A stretch of 64,000 nt of DNA from Lepidostoma basale (GCA_022606425.2 JAHDVF020001353.1:744001-808000), one strand, 5' to 3'; shown: positions 10,661 to 22,344, counted from the stretch's first letter. A program made the numbers and translations. Notes: generated by a model not told the origin, from the letters alone.

Positions 10661-10943
10661 CTTTCATTCATATTCTTACTCGCAAATAAAAATTTAATGA
10701 ATAAGCTGTAAACTGCATTTTGTTTATTATTGTGTATACGTTAATAATAATTTTGAAATAATATATAATTCCGAAAAAATATATAATGACTTTATAGCAA
10801 TGACTAGATTATCAAATTATGCCACAGCAAGACAAAGTATGTCAACCCCTTAAAAATGTATATCTTCTATTATGAAACTTATAGAACACCCACGATTTTC
10901 ACAATCTAAAATACTGATAGTATTTTCTTATATTACATTTTGA

Positions 10944-11490
10944 ATGTATACAAATACTTGTAGACAAATACTGGATTTTACCCATTGCGGGTAAATTATT
11001 TTTTATAAGGATTAATTGTATCTCAATAGAGACGAAGATGTAAATTGATTTTTCTGGGAACAGAATATGGTGGTCGAGGCGCTTACAGGACTTATGATCT
11101 GTCATTGGTTGGGTTATGCGATCGCTTTATGTTAACAACATTCCCCATTCCGCCCTTCTTACTTAGCACTGTATGATAATTGCAAAGTCATTGCATTAAT
11201 AAAAAAATTCTGCTTAATGCTTACACCCAATCTTAATGGATGGCGCTAGTGTAGATTGAACTAGAAAATGTGAAGTATTCCTCAACATTGTAGCATATAT
11301 ACATCTTTCAAAAATTTATCAGACGTGGTGGTCGTAAGAAGGGCGGAATGGGGAATATTGTTAACATAAAGCGATCTCTTAACCCAACCAATGACAGGTC
11401 TTAAGTCCTGTAAGCGCCTCGATCACCATATTCTGTTCCCAGAAAAAAACAATTTACATCTTCGTCTCTATTGAGTTACAATTAATCCTT
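10944..11490. repeat. Family N palindrome (two arms)
   Basis: Outer block and plus arm (10944-11160) followed by a minus arm (about 11190-11490). The two arms are inverse relatives separated by about 30 bp, so the transcript would fold into a long hairpin. Confidence 0.75.
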
Positions 11491-11502
11491 ATGTTCTATT
11501 AT

Positions 11503-11645
11503 ACTTTCTAACCGATCGCGAATATCAGATCCAGCGTTCATATTTAGATTTAATACACGTCTTAATGTACCCTTGAGATGATTACATCACAAAGACGGCG
11601 CTTTGAAAGTTAGCATATTATTATTATTATTATTATTAACGTCTT
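11503..11645 (+). mobile_element. L2-like LINE 3' end
   Basis: Matches the 3' UTR at 53140-53265 (CGTCTTAATG, TGATTACATCAC, GGCGCTTT) and ends in (ATT)n. Strongly 5' truncated. Confidence 0.7.
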
Positions 11646-11674
11646 GAATTAATTTAAAATATGTTTAACTAATA

Positions 11675-11905
11675 ATGATCCTGTTCACAAGGTTCTTCCT
11701 AGAATCGAAGGAGGGAGTCATGTTATCAAAATCATCTCAGAAAGGCAAGCAAGGTGGCATAAACTGCGTCTCTTCTATTGAGCTGAAGAGGGCTGCAGAT
11801 GACAGTGTAATTGGTGGACAAGTTGCAAGACTATGCTGCAAACCAATCTCTTGGATTGAAACTGTGAAGAGGAAGACGCTGGTTTGTTGGTATGTTTTAA
11901 AGTGA
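11675..11905 (+). other. Open stretch with a dispersed repeat, product unknown
   Basis: 76 codons are open without a recognised domain. The part CTGCAAACCAATC, then GGATTGAAAC, is the inverse of the repeat at 10360 and 13830, so it is more likely repeat than gene. Confidence 0.3.
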
Positions 11906-11941
11906 CGTCATTATTTCTTTCACAGTATAAGAAATTTAATC

Positions 11942-12392
11942 ATATCTGGTCTATTGTTTGGCATATAGATAGGAGTGTAACATCTCCAGGCGGCTTCTAA
12001 CAATGCGCTAATGGCGGGGTAGCCTTTCACATTGAAGTTAAAAAGATGTTCTGCTTAATGCTTAATACACATAAATCTCCATAGATGGCGTTAGTATGTA
12101 GATTATTTATAGAGTAATCTTAAAAAGATTAACATATGTAATCAAAATCTTCATAGATGGCACATTGAAACTGGCATGTGAAACCTGGCATAGATTTGTA
12201 ACATACTCGTATATACAACTTCCAAAAATTTGTCATACATGGTCATAAAGAAAAGGTGGAATGGGGAATGTTGTAATTACATAAAGCGTGCGCTTAACCC
12301 AACCAATGACAGGTCATAAGTCCTGTAAACACCTTGATCAACCATATTCAGTTTCCAATCTGCATCTTCGTCTCTATTGAGATACAATTAAA
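11942..12392 (-). repeat. Family N repeat, copy N6
   Basis: Full minus arm from the CATCTCCAGGCGGCTTC block to GTCTCTATTGAGATACAATT. Confidence 0.75.
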
Positions 12393-13084
12393 TAAGAAAT
12401 TTAAATTTATTTTTATGAAGTAACGCATTACTTCAGGAACAAAACATGTATATACGTAATATGAATGTTCATAGTGTTAGTTTCAATTTAAAAAAAATCT
12501 TACATTCATGTATCGGGGCAGTAAATTACAGTGTTGCCAGTAAAATGTTTTCCATTTTCTCAAAACGATCTTTCCAAATACTTAACATATTATTTTGTAA
12601 GGCGCCAAAAATCGTTTAAGCTGCTTCCGTTTCTTTCTAACAACCTTCGGAGTGCGTATGTCCCTCCCGCTCGCACCCATGGCGCATTGCGGCTTACCTT
12701 GCACGAACACACTGGAGAATTTAATTAACAGGTAAATTTAACGCGAATTTTAAAAAGGGTGTACTTGTTTTCATGTGTACATCTTTAGTTACAAAAGAAC
12801 ACATTGACAACTCTTACTCGGGTCCTTTGCTTTTTTTCGTACGTTATAAGATCATTTAAGGTGATTTTTTTCCATGTAGAATAAGATTATTTATGTTGTC
12901 ATTTTAAGCTAACATTTTGTATTGGTATATAGTATTGTAATTTTTGTATGAATAAAAATATAAATTATGGTATGGAATACATAGAACATAGATTCATACA
13001 ATGTCACTGTACAAGAACATACAACTAGTCCAGAATATGAAAGTTATTATTTTCATAGTTTTTTTTGGCTGAAAATCGACATGC
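12393..13084. other. No gene seen
   Basis: AT-rich with an AATAAAAATATAAAT run near 12950. No recognised domain. Confidence 0.4.
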
Positions 13085-13610
13085 CTGCATGGCACAATGT
13101 ACGAGTATCTTCTTCTTCTTCAAGTGCCCTGTCGGGTCCCCCCAACGTTGGCGATCACCTCGGCGAATCTGTCCCTGTCATGCGTTACTCGGAACAGCTC
13201 CTCCACACTTCGGATGCCAGTCCACTCCCTCACGTTTCGCAGCCAGGACATTTGTCTCCTTCCGGGCCCTCGGCGTCCCTCAATTTTCCCCTCCAATATC
13301 AGTTGGAGAATGTGGCACTTTTCCCCACGTAGTATATTACCCAGATGTGAGATCGTTCGAATCTTGATAGTTGATAACAGTTCCCTGCCATCTCTAGCTC
13401 GCCTCAGGACTTCGGATTGGTAACCATGTCTGTCCAGGAAACTCTGAGCATTCAGCGATAGAGTCACATTTCAAATGCCTCCAGTCTGTTCATTGAGTTA
13501 ACTTTCAAGGTCCACGTTTAACATCCGTGCAATAAAACAGACCACACATAGCATTTGATCATTCTCTGGCGGAGTTTCAAGTTTACGTTATCATTGCAGA
13601 AGAGTGATTT
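13085..13610 (-). pseudogene. RTE-D LINE fragment (ORF C-terminus)
   Basis: Minus-strand protein from 13467 reads through KIRTISHLGNILRG, GKIEGRRGPGRRQMSWLRN, EWTGIRSVEELFRV and ends near IANVGGTRQGT. A related upstream block (CYVWSV, LNAQSFLD) continues to about 13610 with frame breaks. The 3' end carries a GAA-rich tail (rc of CTTCTTCTTCTTC). Similar copies: 61690, 62141, 21056. Confidence 0.75.
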
Positions 13611-13829
13611 CATTTTATTACACAATGTACGAGTATGACGAAGATTAATTTTTTTTTAAAGAAATAATAGTTAAGCTATCCATCTTTTCTGCCCGCCTTT
13701 TCGGGAAAACCACGTTGTGTTTTCTTTTGTTTGATAAATTCACGTTTAATTTGATAAATTCATATTGTATTAAAAATCCTATTTTTTGTTACTTTATTTT
13801 GAACTTTGCTTCGCTAGTTTTGATCCAAG

Positions 13830-13910
13830 GGATTGGGGTTGCAGCAAAGTTTAACATTTTTGTTGGTTCTTGAGATCCCACTTGGGCCTATGATGTGGTT
13901 GTTTAATTTT
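13830..13910 (+). repeat. Dispersed repeat, second copy
   Basis: GGATTGGGGTTGCAGCAAAG and GATCCCACTTGGGCC match the 10360 repeat. Confidence 0.45.
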
Positions 13911-14272
13911 TGAACATCTCTTTTTTTTTCAATTTAATAAATTTTTTACTTCATTCTTAAAAAAATACATGTGAAAATGAAACTCCCAATAATAGAATAT
14001 AACTTCTAGAAGGTGAACGTTTATATGAATTATAAATAAATAAATATTTTTTCAGTAGGCTATTATTAAATATAATACATTGGTTACTGAAAGGTGTCCA
14101 CGTTCGAAGTTGAAATCTGATGGTCCATTTTCTCCGCGCTATACCTTCAGATTCTGTATTTTATTAAAATAAATACAATCCATCGATTTCAACTCCCATC
14201 TGATAGAATCTCGTGTCTTTTCACTCACACTGCTTGTATCCAATGTTTTAACCTGTGATACATATTATATAG

Positions 14273-14559
14273 TATTAGGTGTATAACTTTGCCTCCGCCG
14301 TTTTTTCCCCGAAATTCGAGGCCTTATCGTAAAAAACTGGTTATACATTTATGATTCAAAGTATTGTCCATCGCTGGCCACTACTTTCTTCCATCTTTCG
14401 GGCAGCATACGAATCCCGCGTTGAAAAAACTGGTCATCTTTTGAAGCGATCCACGAATCGATCCAATTTTTTACTTCTTCATAAGACCGGAAGTGCTGGT
14501 CAGCTAGGCCGTGTGCCATTGATCGAAACAAGTGATAGTCCGAGGGAGCAACGTCTGGA

Positions 14560-14593
<34 letters not shown>

Positions 14594-15564
14594 AAGTTTC
14601 CAAGTATGTCTTGACCACTTTTGCAACATGGGGTCGAGCATTGTCATGCTGTAAAATCACTTTATCATGTCTCTCGTTGTATTGCGGCCGTTTGTCTTTC
14701 AATGCTCGGCTCAAACGCATTAATTGCGTTCAATAACGATCGCCTGTGATTGTTTCAGTCGGTTTTAACAACTCATAATACACTACGCCGAGCTGGTCCC
14801 ACCAAATACTGAGCATAACCTTGGAACCGTGAATATTCGGTTTGGCCGTCGACGTGGAAGCATGGCCGGGATATCCCCATGATTTTCTGCGCTTGGGATT
14901 ATCGTAATGAACCCATTTCTCGTCCCCAGACACAATGCGATGCAGAAATCCCTTCCGTCTTTGCCTTGCAAGCAGCTGTTCACAAACACACAAACGCCGT
15001 TCAACATCTCTCGGCTTCAACTCGTACGGCACCCAATTTCCTTGTTTCTGAATCATTCCCATGACTTTCAGGCGTTTTGAAATGGCTGGTTGCGTCACTC
15101 CCAATGATCCTGCCAATTATTGTTGCGTTTGACACGAGTCTTGATCAAGTAATGCCTCCAATTCTGCATCTTCGAAAACCTTCTCTCTTCCACCGCCATG
15201 CTGGTCTTCGACGTTAAAATCACCGTTCTTGAAGCGTTGAAACCACTCTCGGCACGTTCTTTCACTAATAGCGGCCTCACCATAGGTATTTGAGAGCATT
15301 CGATGAGCCTCAGCCGCAGATTTCTTCATATTAAAGCATAAAATTAAAACCTCCCGCAAATGACGAGAATTTGGCTCGTAAGCTGACATGTTTAATCGGG
15401 AATAACTTTATGATGCAGACACAAATCGACTAATATTTCGATGGCGTTATGTTTACAAATACTTAAGCTTATTGTATGACATCTATGATCTATTTATTCC
15501 AACTATCACTTACCGCTACTGCCATCTATTGCAAAACGGCGGAAGCAAAGTTATACACCGTATA
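14273..15564 (-). mobile_element. Mariner transposon, nearly complete
   Basis: About 1.29 kb with inverted ends around GGTGTATAACTTTGC and CCGCCGTTTT on both sides and TA at the tips. Length and ends are those of a full mariner. The transposase inside has two stops. Confidence 0.9.
14349..15389 (-). pseudogene. Mariner transposase, two in-frame stops
   Basis: Reading from ATG at 15389 one frame covers about 346 codons, the normal length for mariner (about 345). The N-terminal half has a helix-turn-helix DNA-binding region (SERTCREWFQRFKNGDF). The catalytic domain shows SGDEKW (first Asp), HDNARPH (second Asp) and YSPDVAPSDYHLF (third Asp). Thirty-four residues separate the second and third, which makes it DD34D. 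The linker motif is WVPYEL, close to the usual WVPHEL. The frame is broken only by TAA at 15117-15119 and TGA at 14730-14732; no frameshift is seen. The protein would cut and paste its own DNA at TA sites. It is inactive as written but recently degenerated. Confidence 0.92.
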
Positions 15565-15637
15565 TATAAAAGAGGCGTGTATAGAATACACCGATTGAGC
15601 CATTTATCACAAAATTGAAAAATAATTAACTAACTAA

Positions 15638-15965
15638 CTTAATGGATGGCGCTAGTGTAGATTGAACTACAAAATGTGAAGTGTTTTGCAACATTGTAGC
15701 ATATATACATCTTCTAAAAATTTGTCAGACGTGGTGGTCGTAAGAAGGGCGGAATGGGGAATATTGTTAAACATAAACCGATCGCTTAACCCAACCAATT
15801 GCAGGTCATAAGTCCTGTAAGCGCCTCGACCACCATATTCTGTTCCTAGAAAACAATTTACATCTTCGTCTCTATTGAGATACAATTAATCCTTATAAAA
15901 ATTAAAAAAAAATCCGCAATGGGTAAAATCCAATATTTGTCTACAAGTATTTGTATACATTCAAA
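15638..15965 (-). repeat. Family N repeat, copy N7, with outer block
   Basis: Minus arm ending CCGCAATGGGTAAAATCC and TGTATACATTC at 15965. Confidence 0.75.
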
Positions 15966-15967
15966 AT

Positions 15968-16385
15968 GTTAACTAACTATCCATCACGACGTTTCTCCAA
16001 AAGAGTGGGCAGAGGGGATGGATTGCCGTACTGCTCTATCCTTACACACCTTTCTATCATCCTCTACGTTTATATATCGTAACATGCACGCTTATCGATT
16101 TTTCCAACTTTGAATATAGCTTCCTTTTAGTATTTGATAAATTTGGTCATGCCATGCTATCCTTGAACTTCCACGGCTTTTCTTTCCACACACACTGATT
16201 GTATATAACATTTTAAACATTTCAGGGATCCTTTTTTAATTATGATGCAATGATCTGCATAACATTTCTTCCTTATTTCGTCGTACGGTATTCTATCTAT
16301 TCTATCTTTAACCCACATATTATTCTCAATAATCTCATTTTTACGGGATTTATTCTACTTTAATCCTTTTTTCCTAAGAAATCCT
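15968..16385 (-). mobile_element. RTE-A fragment, decayed
   Basis: TTAACTAACTATCCATCACG is the inverse tail, followed by the inverted 3' block and a heavily mutated ORF region. Confidence 0.7.
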
Positions 16386-16407
16386 GAGTGGTCTGTTCGT
16401 CCCTGAC

Positions 16408-16822
16408 TTTGACTTTCGTCACCTGAGAGTAAGAGGGTTCCAACTAACAAAATTTCACATTTGGCTTTTTTTCATGAAAAGGGTTCTTACTAACCTTATC
16501 TATAAGTACAATTAAAAAAAACATGTAAAAGTATCGTCATTTTGATGTTACGAAAATAATCAAGTTCCATCTGATCATTCAAAACACACGATTCACTGAA
16601 GAAGGATTCATTTAAACTTAGAACTTTTTTATTCCAACTGTTGCCAGAGAAAATTTACACGTTTCTCGGTAAAATAATCTCTGGAAATTGGAATAAAACC
16701 CTTTTATTCCAAGATACACACCCGAAACCAACAAAACTTTGACTTAATTTTTCTCAGCTTTTTACTTTTGTCAGTTGGAACCTTCTTACTCTCAGGTGAC
16801 GCTTTGACAAAGTCTTTGACAA
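16408..16822. mobile_element. MITE of about 415 bp
   Basis: Inverted ends GTCACCTGAGAGTAAGAGGG / CTTACTCTCAGGTGAC extended by GTTCCAACT and its inverse GTCAGTTGGAAC. CTTTGAC occurs just outside both ends and may be the target duplication. Superfamily not known. Confidence 0.6.
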
Positions 16823-17625
16823 AGGGGCCATAGATTGTTTTATCTCCCACGATGCAGATCCAACCTGTAGATCGTTATGCCGGTAGGTAGAGCAATATCT
16901 TTGCTAAATCATATCACCTCGGAATTTAACGTATTGGCTCACTGACCTTATTATAATTGTATATTATTTTTATTAATTTATCAAGTATCTTATGTTTCTC
17001 GCTCTTTTTATTATTTTATTATGTTTCACTAATTATTGTGTATCTTCAATTTGTATCTTTAGTGTATTGGAAAATAATTCGTTTAATAAGGATATATTTA
17101 AAAAAATAAATGAAATGAAAATGAAATTTTACCAGCTCCAAGGTTCAGTTCAATACACAAGGGCGCTTGATCTCTGTCTGAGATTTAAGCAATTACACTG
17201 TATGTTTGAATATATACAATTATAATTTTTATTAAATATTTAAGAAAAAAAAGTTCGTTTAAAGAGGTGCAAGTAAAGCATAATTCAAATAAATTTTCGT
17301 TATAACAGGCATGGACATTAAAATGTCATTTACAAATGGATACTTTCAATCCCTTATCGAATAATCGCCGCCTCTAGCTCTACGCTTCTACGCCTCTACG
17401 ATGTATCAACGTGAAAATTCATATAGACGTTTCCTTAACGTAGATTCGATTTTCCCGTTACAAACGAAATCGCGGTTTCTCTACGTATATATAATATATC
17501 CGACTCGCCTTTACTGCTGGCACCGTTACACTATAACGTAAATTGTGAATACTATTTCACGTAAAAAGGAATTCCCTTTACTACATTTTCTATCAAAATC
17601 ATTTTTGAAGTTTATTATTGAAGCT
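16823..17625. other. No gene seen
   Basis: AT-rich. The short stretch 16845-16900 resembles 46590-46650 (GCAGATCCAACCTG / GCAGAACCAACCTG), an unidentified dispersed repeat. Confidence 0.35.
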
Positions 17626-17627
17626 AA

Positions 17628-18095
17628 GTGAATCGTGCACTTAAAGTTGTCATAGCAAACAAAAACCTATCCAAAAAAGCTAAAATGGCAGTGCGCAATG
17701 GTGTTCTTGTACCATCCCTTATGTATGGAAGCGAAGCATGGAACTGGCAAAAGAAGGATAAAAGTAGAATAAATGCAGTGGAAGTGAGATCTCTTAATCG
17801 AATGTGTAGATACTCTGTGTATGATGGAGTGTCGAATGAAAATATAAGAAGTGAATACGGTGCGATTGATGGTATTATGAACAAAATAATGAATAGATCA
17901 TTAAAATGGTATTGACGCATGGAAACATTTGACACATGTTAACGATGTAAATGGAACTAGAAATAGAGGAAAACCGAGGAAAACGTGACACGATCAAATA
18001 AATTAAATATTGAATGACGACCATGTGAGGAGTCAGAGAAATCGACGCGAAAGATGTATGAATGTTGAGGAAGCTGTTTCAAAATGTGTTTTACC
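17628..18095 (+). pseudogene. RTE-A LINE fragment
   Basis: Encodes RALKVVIANKNLSKKAK, then MYGSEAWNWQKKDKSRINA, then MCRYSVYDGVSNENIRSE, the YSVYDRVSNE subfamily. A stop falls after LKWY at about 17915, and the 3' block follows with further damage. Confidence 0.85.
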
Positions 18096-18119
18096 ATAAG
18101 TTAATGAATATAATAAATA

Positions 18120-18275
18120 CCAATGTAAACGTCCGTTTCCTAGAAGTTTTATTATATTTTATAAAAAATTATCTACCTTACTAAGGTATTATCAAATGAC
18201 ATATCAATGTGTCATTCCCATTAAATACAATAAGTCTTCTATAAAACAGACGTTTTCGTTCGTATTAATTATTTT
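18120..18275. repeat. Family K palindrome
   Basis: Arms AACGTCCGTTTCCTAGAAG and CTATAAAACAGACG in inverse, with TATTATCAAATGAC near the centre. The hammerhead is decayed. Confidence 0.55.
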
Positions 18276-18284
18276 CTATAGAGT

Positions 18285-18500
18285 TTTAAAGAAGGATGAA
18301 AGTAGAATAAATGCAGTAGAAATGAGATCTCTTAGACGAATGTGTTTGATAGAATGTCGAATGGAATTATAAGAAGTGAATGTGGTGCGAATGATGGTGT
18401 TATGAATAAAATAATGAAAGGATCATTAAGATGTTTTAGACACATGGAATGAATGAATGAAAAAAGGCGTGATGATTAGTTAATTAGTAAGTTTAATTAT
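18285..18500 (+). pseudogene. RTE-A LINE fragment, internally deleted
   Basis: Carries the SRINAVEMRSLRRMC and GANDGVMNKIMKGSLRCF blocks, then jumps to GCGTGATGATTAGTT, the TTAG-type end. The intervening 3' segment is missing. Confidence 0.75.
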
Positions 18501-18669
18501 TTTTCAATTTGTCGATTAATGACTCAATCGGTGTATTCTTCAGCAGCCTTTGTACTTTGTACTACTATATATGTATCCGTCTTTTAAGCTTGTATCACGC
18601 AAAGATATAATAGAAACATACATAAATTGCTAAAGTACGTCAATGTTTCATATTACGCCTTAATAATAA

Positions 18670-18810
18670 TTTGCGTCCTTTGTATAGCGCAGGGCCGGCG
18701 AGGGATAGGGCCCGTGGGGCGGATCAGGGCGCGGTAAATATCGCTAACGGCCCTGGAGAGACGCATAAATATATTTGAAAGAAGAATAAATGGCCCAAAT
18801 AAAGCGAATG
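18670..18810. other. GC-rich island of unknown nature
   Basis: Block with GGGCCGGCGAGGGATAGGGC in an otherwise AT-rich region. No repeat partner in the window; could be unique host DNA. Confidence 0.3.
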
Positions 18811-19019
18811 TATTTACGCACAAAAGAAAGCATTAAGGCTAATATTTTTTTTTCTTCTGAAATGCATATTTAGCTTAGTAAACAAGTACATAAATTATCT
18901 CAATTTATTATAAAAGGTTTTTGCGTGATTTTTGGTTCATCCCACGAAAGAATTGCGATCTTCTTTACTTAAAAATTCCTAAAACTATATATTATTTTAA
19001 GATTCAATCCTAGGGATTA

Positions 19020-19290
19020 TTTTGAATGGGTGAAGAAAGAATGGTTAAAAAAGTATACGTTAACGATGTAAATGGAGTACGGAGTCGAGGTAGACCGAGG
19101 AAAACATGGCATGACCAAATTAATTAAATTTTAAAGGTTGGTCATGTCAGAAGCCGGAAGAATCGACGTGCGTGTATGACTCGATGTATGAATGTGGAGG
19201 AAGCTAGAGAGGTATGTCAGGATAGAGAAGTGTGGCGGTCCATTCTCTCTGCCTACCCCTGCGGTGAAACGGCGTGATGGTCTGTTGTTG
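19020..19290 (+). mobile_element. RTE-A 3' end, TTG-tailed
   Basis: Encodes ERMVKKVYVNDVNGVRSRG and TRCMNVEEAREVCQDREVW, then GAAACGGCGTGATGG and TTGTTGTT. Confidence 0.8.
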
Positions 19291-19794
19291 TTCGATTAAA
19301 ATCGATTACTCCTAGAGCCCACTTTGAAGTGACTGACCGAAGAGTGCAGTCTTTAGAAGTTTCTTAAATTTAACGTCACTATCCTTTACTTAATACTAAC
19401 ATGGAGGCTATTCCACGCCAACGGACCCGCAACGCTGAAAGCACGATCATAGAAACATGCTTTATTGGCTCTGACTGGAATTGTTATGTTGTTTGCACTT
19501 GTTTCTACTGATCCGAGTGAACGTTGCCTTACCGTTATCTATCCTATTATATACACAAGACAAAGATAAGAGAAGATTATTAGGATGAATGTGTTCTCAT
19601 CCTCTCTAATACATTGATAGTTGACACATATTCGTAATATGTAGCAATGTTTTGATTGACGCAACACCAAGGGTAATTTTGTTGTACATATATAGAGCCA
19701 CATAATGTACAGAAATCCTTTGAGGAATTTCAGTCTATTACAAATAATTCGACAATATTGGTTTTCTCCAAAACGCAATTTACATGCATATTTG
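19291..19794. other. Unidentified, possibly LINE debris
   Basis: No clear domain. The inverse strand of 19360-19550 looks weakly like a retroelement 3' region but I cannot support it. Confidence 0.3.
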
Positions 19795-20000
19795 AACTCA
19801 TTTATTTCTAATACGAATGAAAACGTCAGTTTTCTAGAAGTTTTTTATATTTTATGGGAATGACATGTTTCGCCCTTCTAAGGCATTCGTATTAATTATT
19901 CTGTACGTTTACGTTGATGTACGTAAACGTTTTCATTCGTATTAATTATTTAAAATGGAGTTTTACATCATTGTTTAAGAAACATTTAACACTTATTTTT
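19795..20000. repeat. Family K repeat with partial hammerhead
   Basis: Minus-strand GCCUUAGAAGGGC hairpin, GAA and ACAUGUC at 19863-19885. The core box is truncated. Confidence 0.6.
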
Positions 20001-20119
20001 TATATTTTTAAAACTATTACTTAAGTAAGGTATAGAGCAAAATGTTTGGTTTTTTAATATCCTTAAAATTCAGAATACAAATGGAACAATTATCACATTA
20101 TTTTTTACTGTATAATTGA

Positions 20120-20310
20120 CACAAATGGAAAAGTCTATTTCTAGAAGTTTAGTTTTATTTTATTGAAATGACCTGTTTCGCCTTGCTTACCATTGGCAAG
20201 GCGAAACATGCCATTACCATAAAATATAATGAAACTTCCAGAAAATAGATATTTTCATTTGTGTGATTTATTTAATATGGAGTTTTCCATACATTTTCAA
20301 GAAACAGCAT
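20120..20310. repeat. Family K palindrome, core deleted
   Basis: GACCTGTTTCGCCTTGC and GCAAGGCGAAACATGCC form a tight hairpin; both CUGANGA-type boxes are missing. Confidence 0.6.
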
Positions 20311-20324
20311 TCCCTGACATACTT

Positions 20325-20580
20325 TTGTGACTAACTACTTAACCATCACACCGTCTCTCGAAGGATTAGGCAGAAATAATGAACTACTACACTTTTCTTT
20401 CCTGAGTTACTTTTCTCGATTATTCAACATTCTTACATCTTGTCATGCACGCACTTCTATTTTTCCGACTCCTCACGTGGCCGACATTAAATATTTGATC
20501 GTGCCACGTTTTCGTCGGTTTTCCTCTTTTTCTAGTTCCATTTACAACGTTTCAATGTAAATGTAATGAAATGTTCCGAC
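20325..20580 (-). mobile_element. RTE-A 3' end
   Basis: ACTAACTACTTAACCATCAC tail inverse, then the inverted 3' block down to the VNDVNG-type region. Confidence 0.75.
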
Positions 20581-21004
20581 ATTCGCCTTACAGCTGAGGA
20601 AACTAAGGAAAAACTCAGCCGGAACATTTAATAGGTAGTCAAGCCAAGTGTGGAGAGAAAAAAACACATGTTAATAGGGTAGTTTTGTGATCCGTTCTAC
20701 TTACTAGATTAAGGGTAAACTTGCCCTCGTGTGCTCGGCGACCTATTTGCTCCACCTGTTGAGATGGCGCTGCAAACTCTAAAGTTAAACACTGTTCCAC
20801 AGCTAACCAACCTCTTACAACCATAATTTACAATCTAAACATGGTGCAGTGGCGTTTCGTTATCCTTTTGAGCTTTCACCGTCCTTAATTATAACACATT
20901 CAATGTTCGCTTTTGCATAAAGTTAGTCAAATATTTTAAACATTTTTTTTTAAATATTTTTCCTTTTTGTTCCTCTCCTATTGGAGATTGAATAGCGTCA
21001 TAGC
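20581..21004. other. No gene seen
   Basis: No recognised element. Confidence 0.35.
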
Positions 21005-21055
21005 TTTTTAATACTAATAAAAACGTCTGGTTTCTAGAAGTTTTACTATTCTTCT

Positions 21056-21335
21056 TCTTTCGGTGCCGTGTCAGGTCCCCCTAATGTTGGCGATCACTCC
21101 AACAAAGGCATTTCTATCCTGCGCCACTAGGAACAAGTTCTGAACTCTTGTTATTCCTGTCCACTCTTTGATAATCAGGACAGCTGCCTTCTACCAACTC
21201 CCCGATATCCCTCCACTTTACCCGTCAAAGGAGGTGGTATTTTTCTCCCCTTAGCACATGACCCAAATATGAGACTTTTCTAATTTTCACACTCGACAAC
21301 GGCTCTCTATTGGCTCTTACTCTATGTAGTACGTC
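21056..21335 (-). pseudogene. RTE-D LINE fragment inserted in K
   Basis: Minus strand resembles the 13085 copy: GGTGCCGTGTCAGGTCCCCC inverse at the 3' side with a GAA-rich tail. Confidence 0.65.
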
Positions 21336-21370
21336 TAGTGTTATTATATTTTTTGGAAATGACATGTTTC

Positions 21371-21773
21371 TATGGTATTGATACATGGACCTTGACTAAT
21401 AACCAAACATTTATACTTTTGAAATGTGGATATATCTATATCATAGAATATTTAAAACATCATGGACAGAGATACTCAATACTGCTGCGAATGAAAAAAG
21501 AAAAAGAAATTGTAAAGAAAGCGCAGGAATCTGGAATACTTCGGACACATTATGAAAACCAATAAATACAAAGTAAGGCAGCTGATAATCCAAGGTAAAA
21601 TTCACAGTGTCGCGAGAATAAAAATATAAGAATAAAAATGGCTAGAAAACCTTAGAAAACGGTTCAGTTTCTGCACAGCATTCCTATTTAGAACTGCTAT
21701 GTCAACGGTACAAATAACCATGATGTTGATTAACCTCCGATAGGAGAGGAACAAGAAGAAAAAGTAGAAGAAG
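21371..21773 (+). pseudogene. RTE-type LINE fragment inserted in K
   Basis: Encodes GIDTWTLT, then LLRMKKEKEIVK and a shifted ESGILRTHYEN..., finishing with GGAACAAGAAGAAAAAG. This is the classic C-terminal block of an RTE-type ORF with several frameshifts. Confidence 0.65.
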
Positions 21774-21814
21774 ACATGTTTTAGCCTTACTAAGTCTTTT
21801 GGTCTATGAACGAT

Positions 21815-22275
21815 TACAAAATTACGAAAAGTCTATGAAGCCTGCGTTCTGCCAGTTGGTACTTATGGTATTGAATCTGTTACGCTGTCCAAACAAAGTG
21901 CCGAGAAACTACGAGTGACCCAAAGAGCCATGTTAGGAATAAGCCTACGAGACAGAGTCAAAAACGATACGGTGAGAGAAAAAACAAAGGTTACTGAAAT
22001 CATCCACCGGGTGGCGACTCTAAAATGGCAATGCGCAGGTCACATAGCCAGAAGTTTAGACAAAAAGTGGACAAGAAGACTGCTGACTTGGAGACCGTGG
22101 ACGGCAATGAGAAGTGCAGGGCGACCGCAACTACGGTGGAAGGATGATCTGAACAGACACGTCGGAATAACCTGTATGCAGTCTGCACAGGACAGAATGA
22201 TATGAAAGCTAATGAAGGATGCCTTTGTCCAGGAGTGGACGAGAATGAGCTGAGGAAGAAGAAGAAGAAGAAGGT
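21815..22275 (+). pseudogene. RTE-B LINE fragment with (GAA)n tail
   Basis: Encodes LSKQSAEKLRVTQRAMLGIS, RDRVKNDTVREKTKV, RVATLKWQCAGHIAR and WTRRLLTWRPWTAMRSAGRP, closing with EEAFVQEWT-like residues and a GAAGAAGAAG tail. Better-preserved sister at 55980. Confidence 0.85.
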
Positions 22276-22344
22276 TATTTGAACCCAATTGTAATGATAA
22301 CTTTTATGCAATTGATATTTATCTTTTTAACTACATCTTGGACT

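Larger units (their letters stand above)
21005..21800. repeat. Family K repeat split by two LINE fragments
   Basis: K sequence runs 21015-21055, resumes at about 21336-21370 and again at 21774-21800. The intervening pieces are RTE-type LINE fragments. The second piece has GACATGTTT on both sides, a plausible target duplication. Confidence 0.6.

Noticed and set aside
13065..13423. Three overlapping plus-strand open frames of 80-108 codons
   Set aside because: They lie opposite the RTE-D LINE ORF, whose minus-strand protein is recognisable; the plus frames are antisense shadows.
22000..22311. Minus-strand open frames with FFFFFF runs
   Set aside because: Antisense to the GAA tail and ORF of RTE-B.
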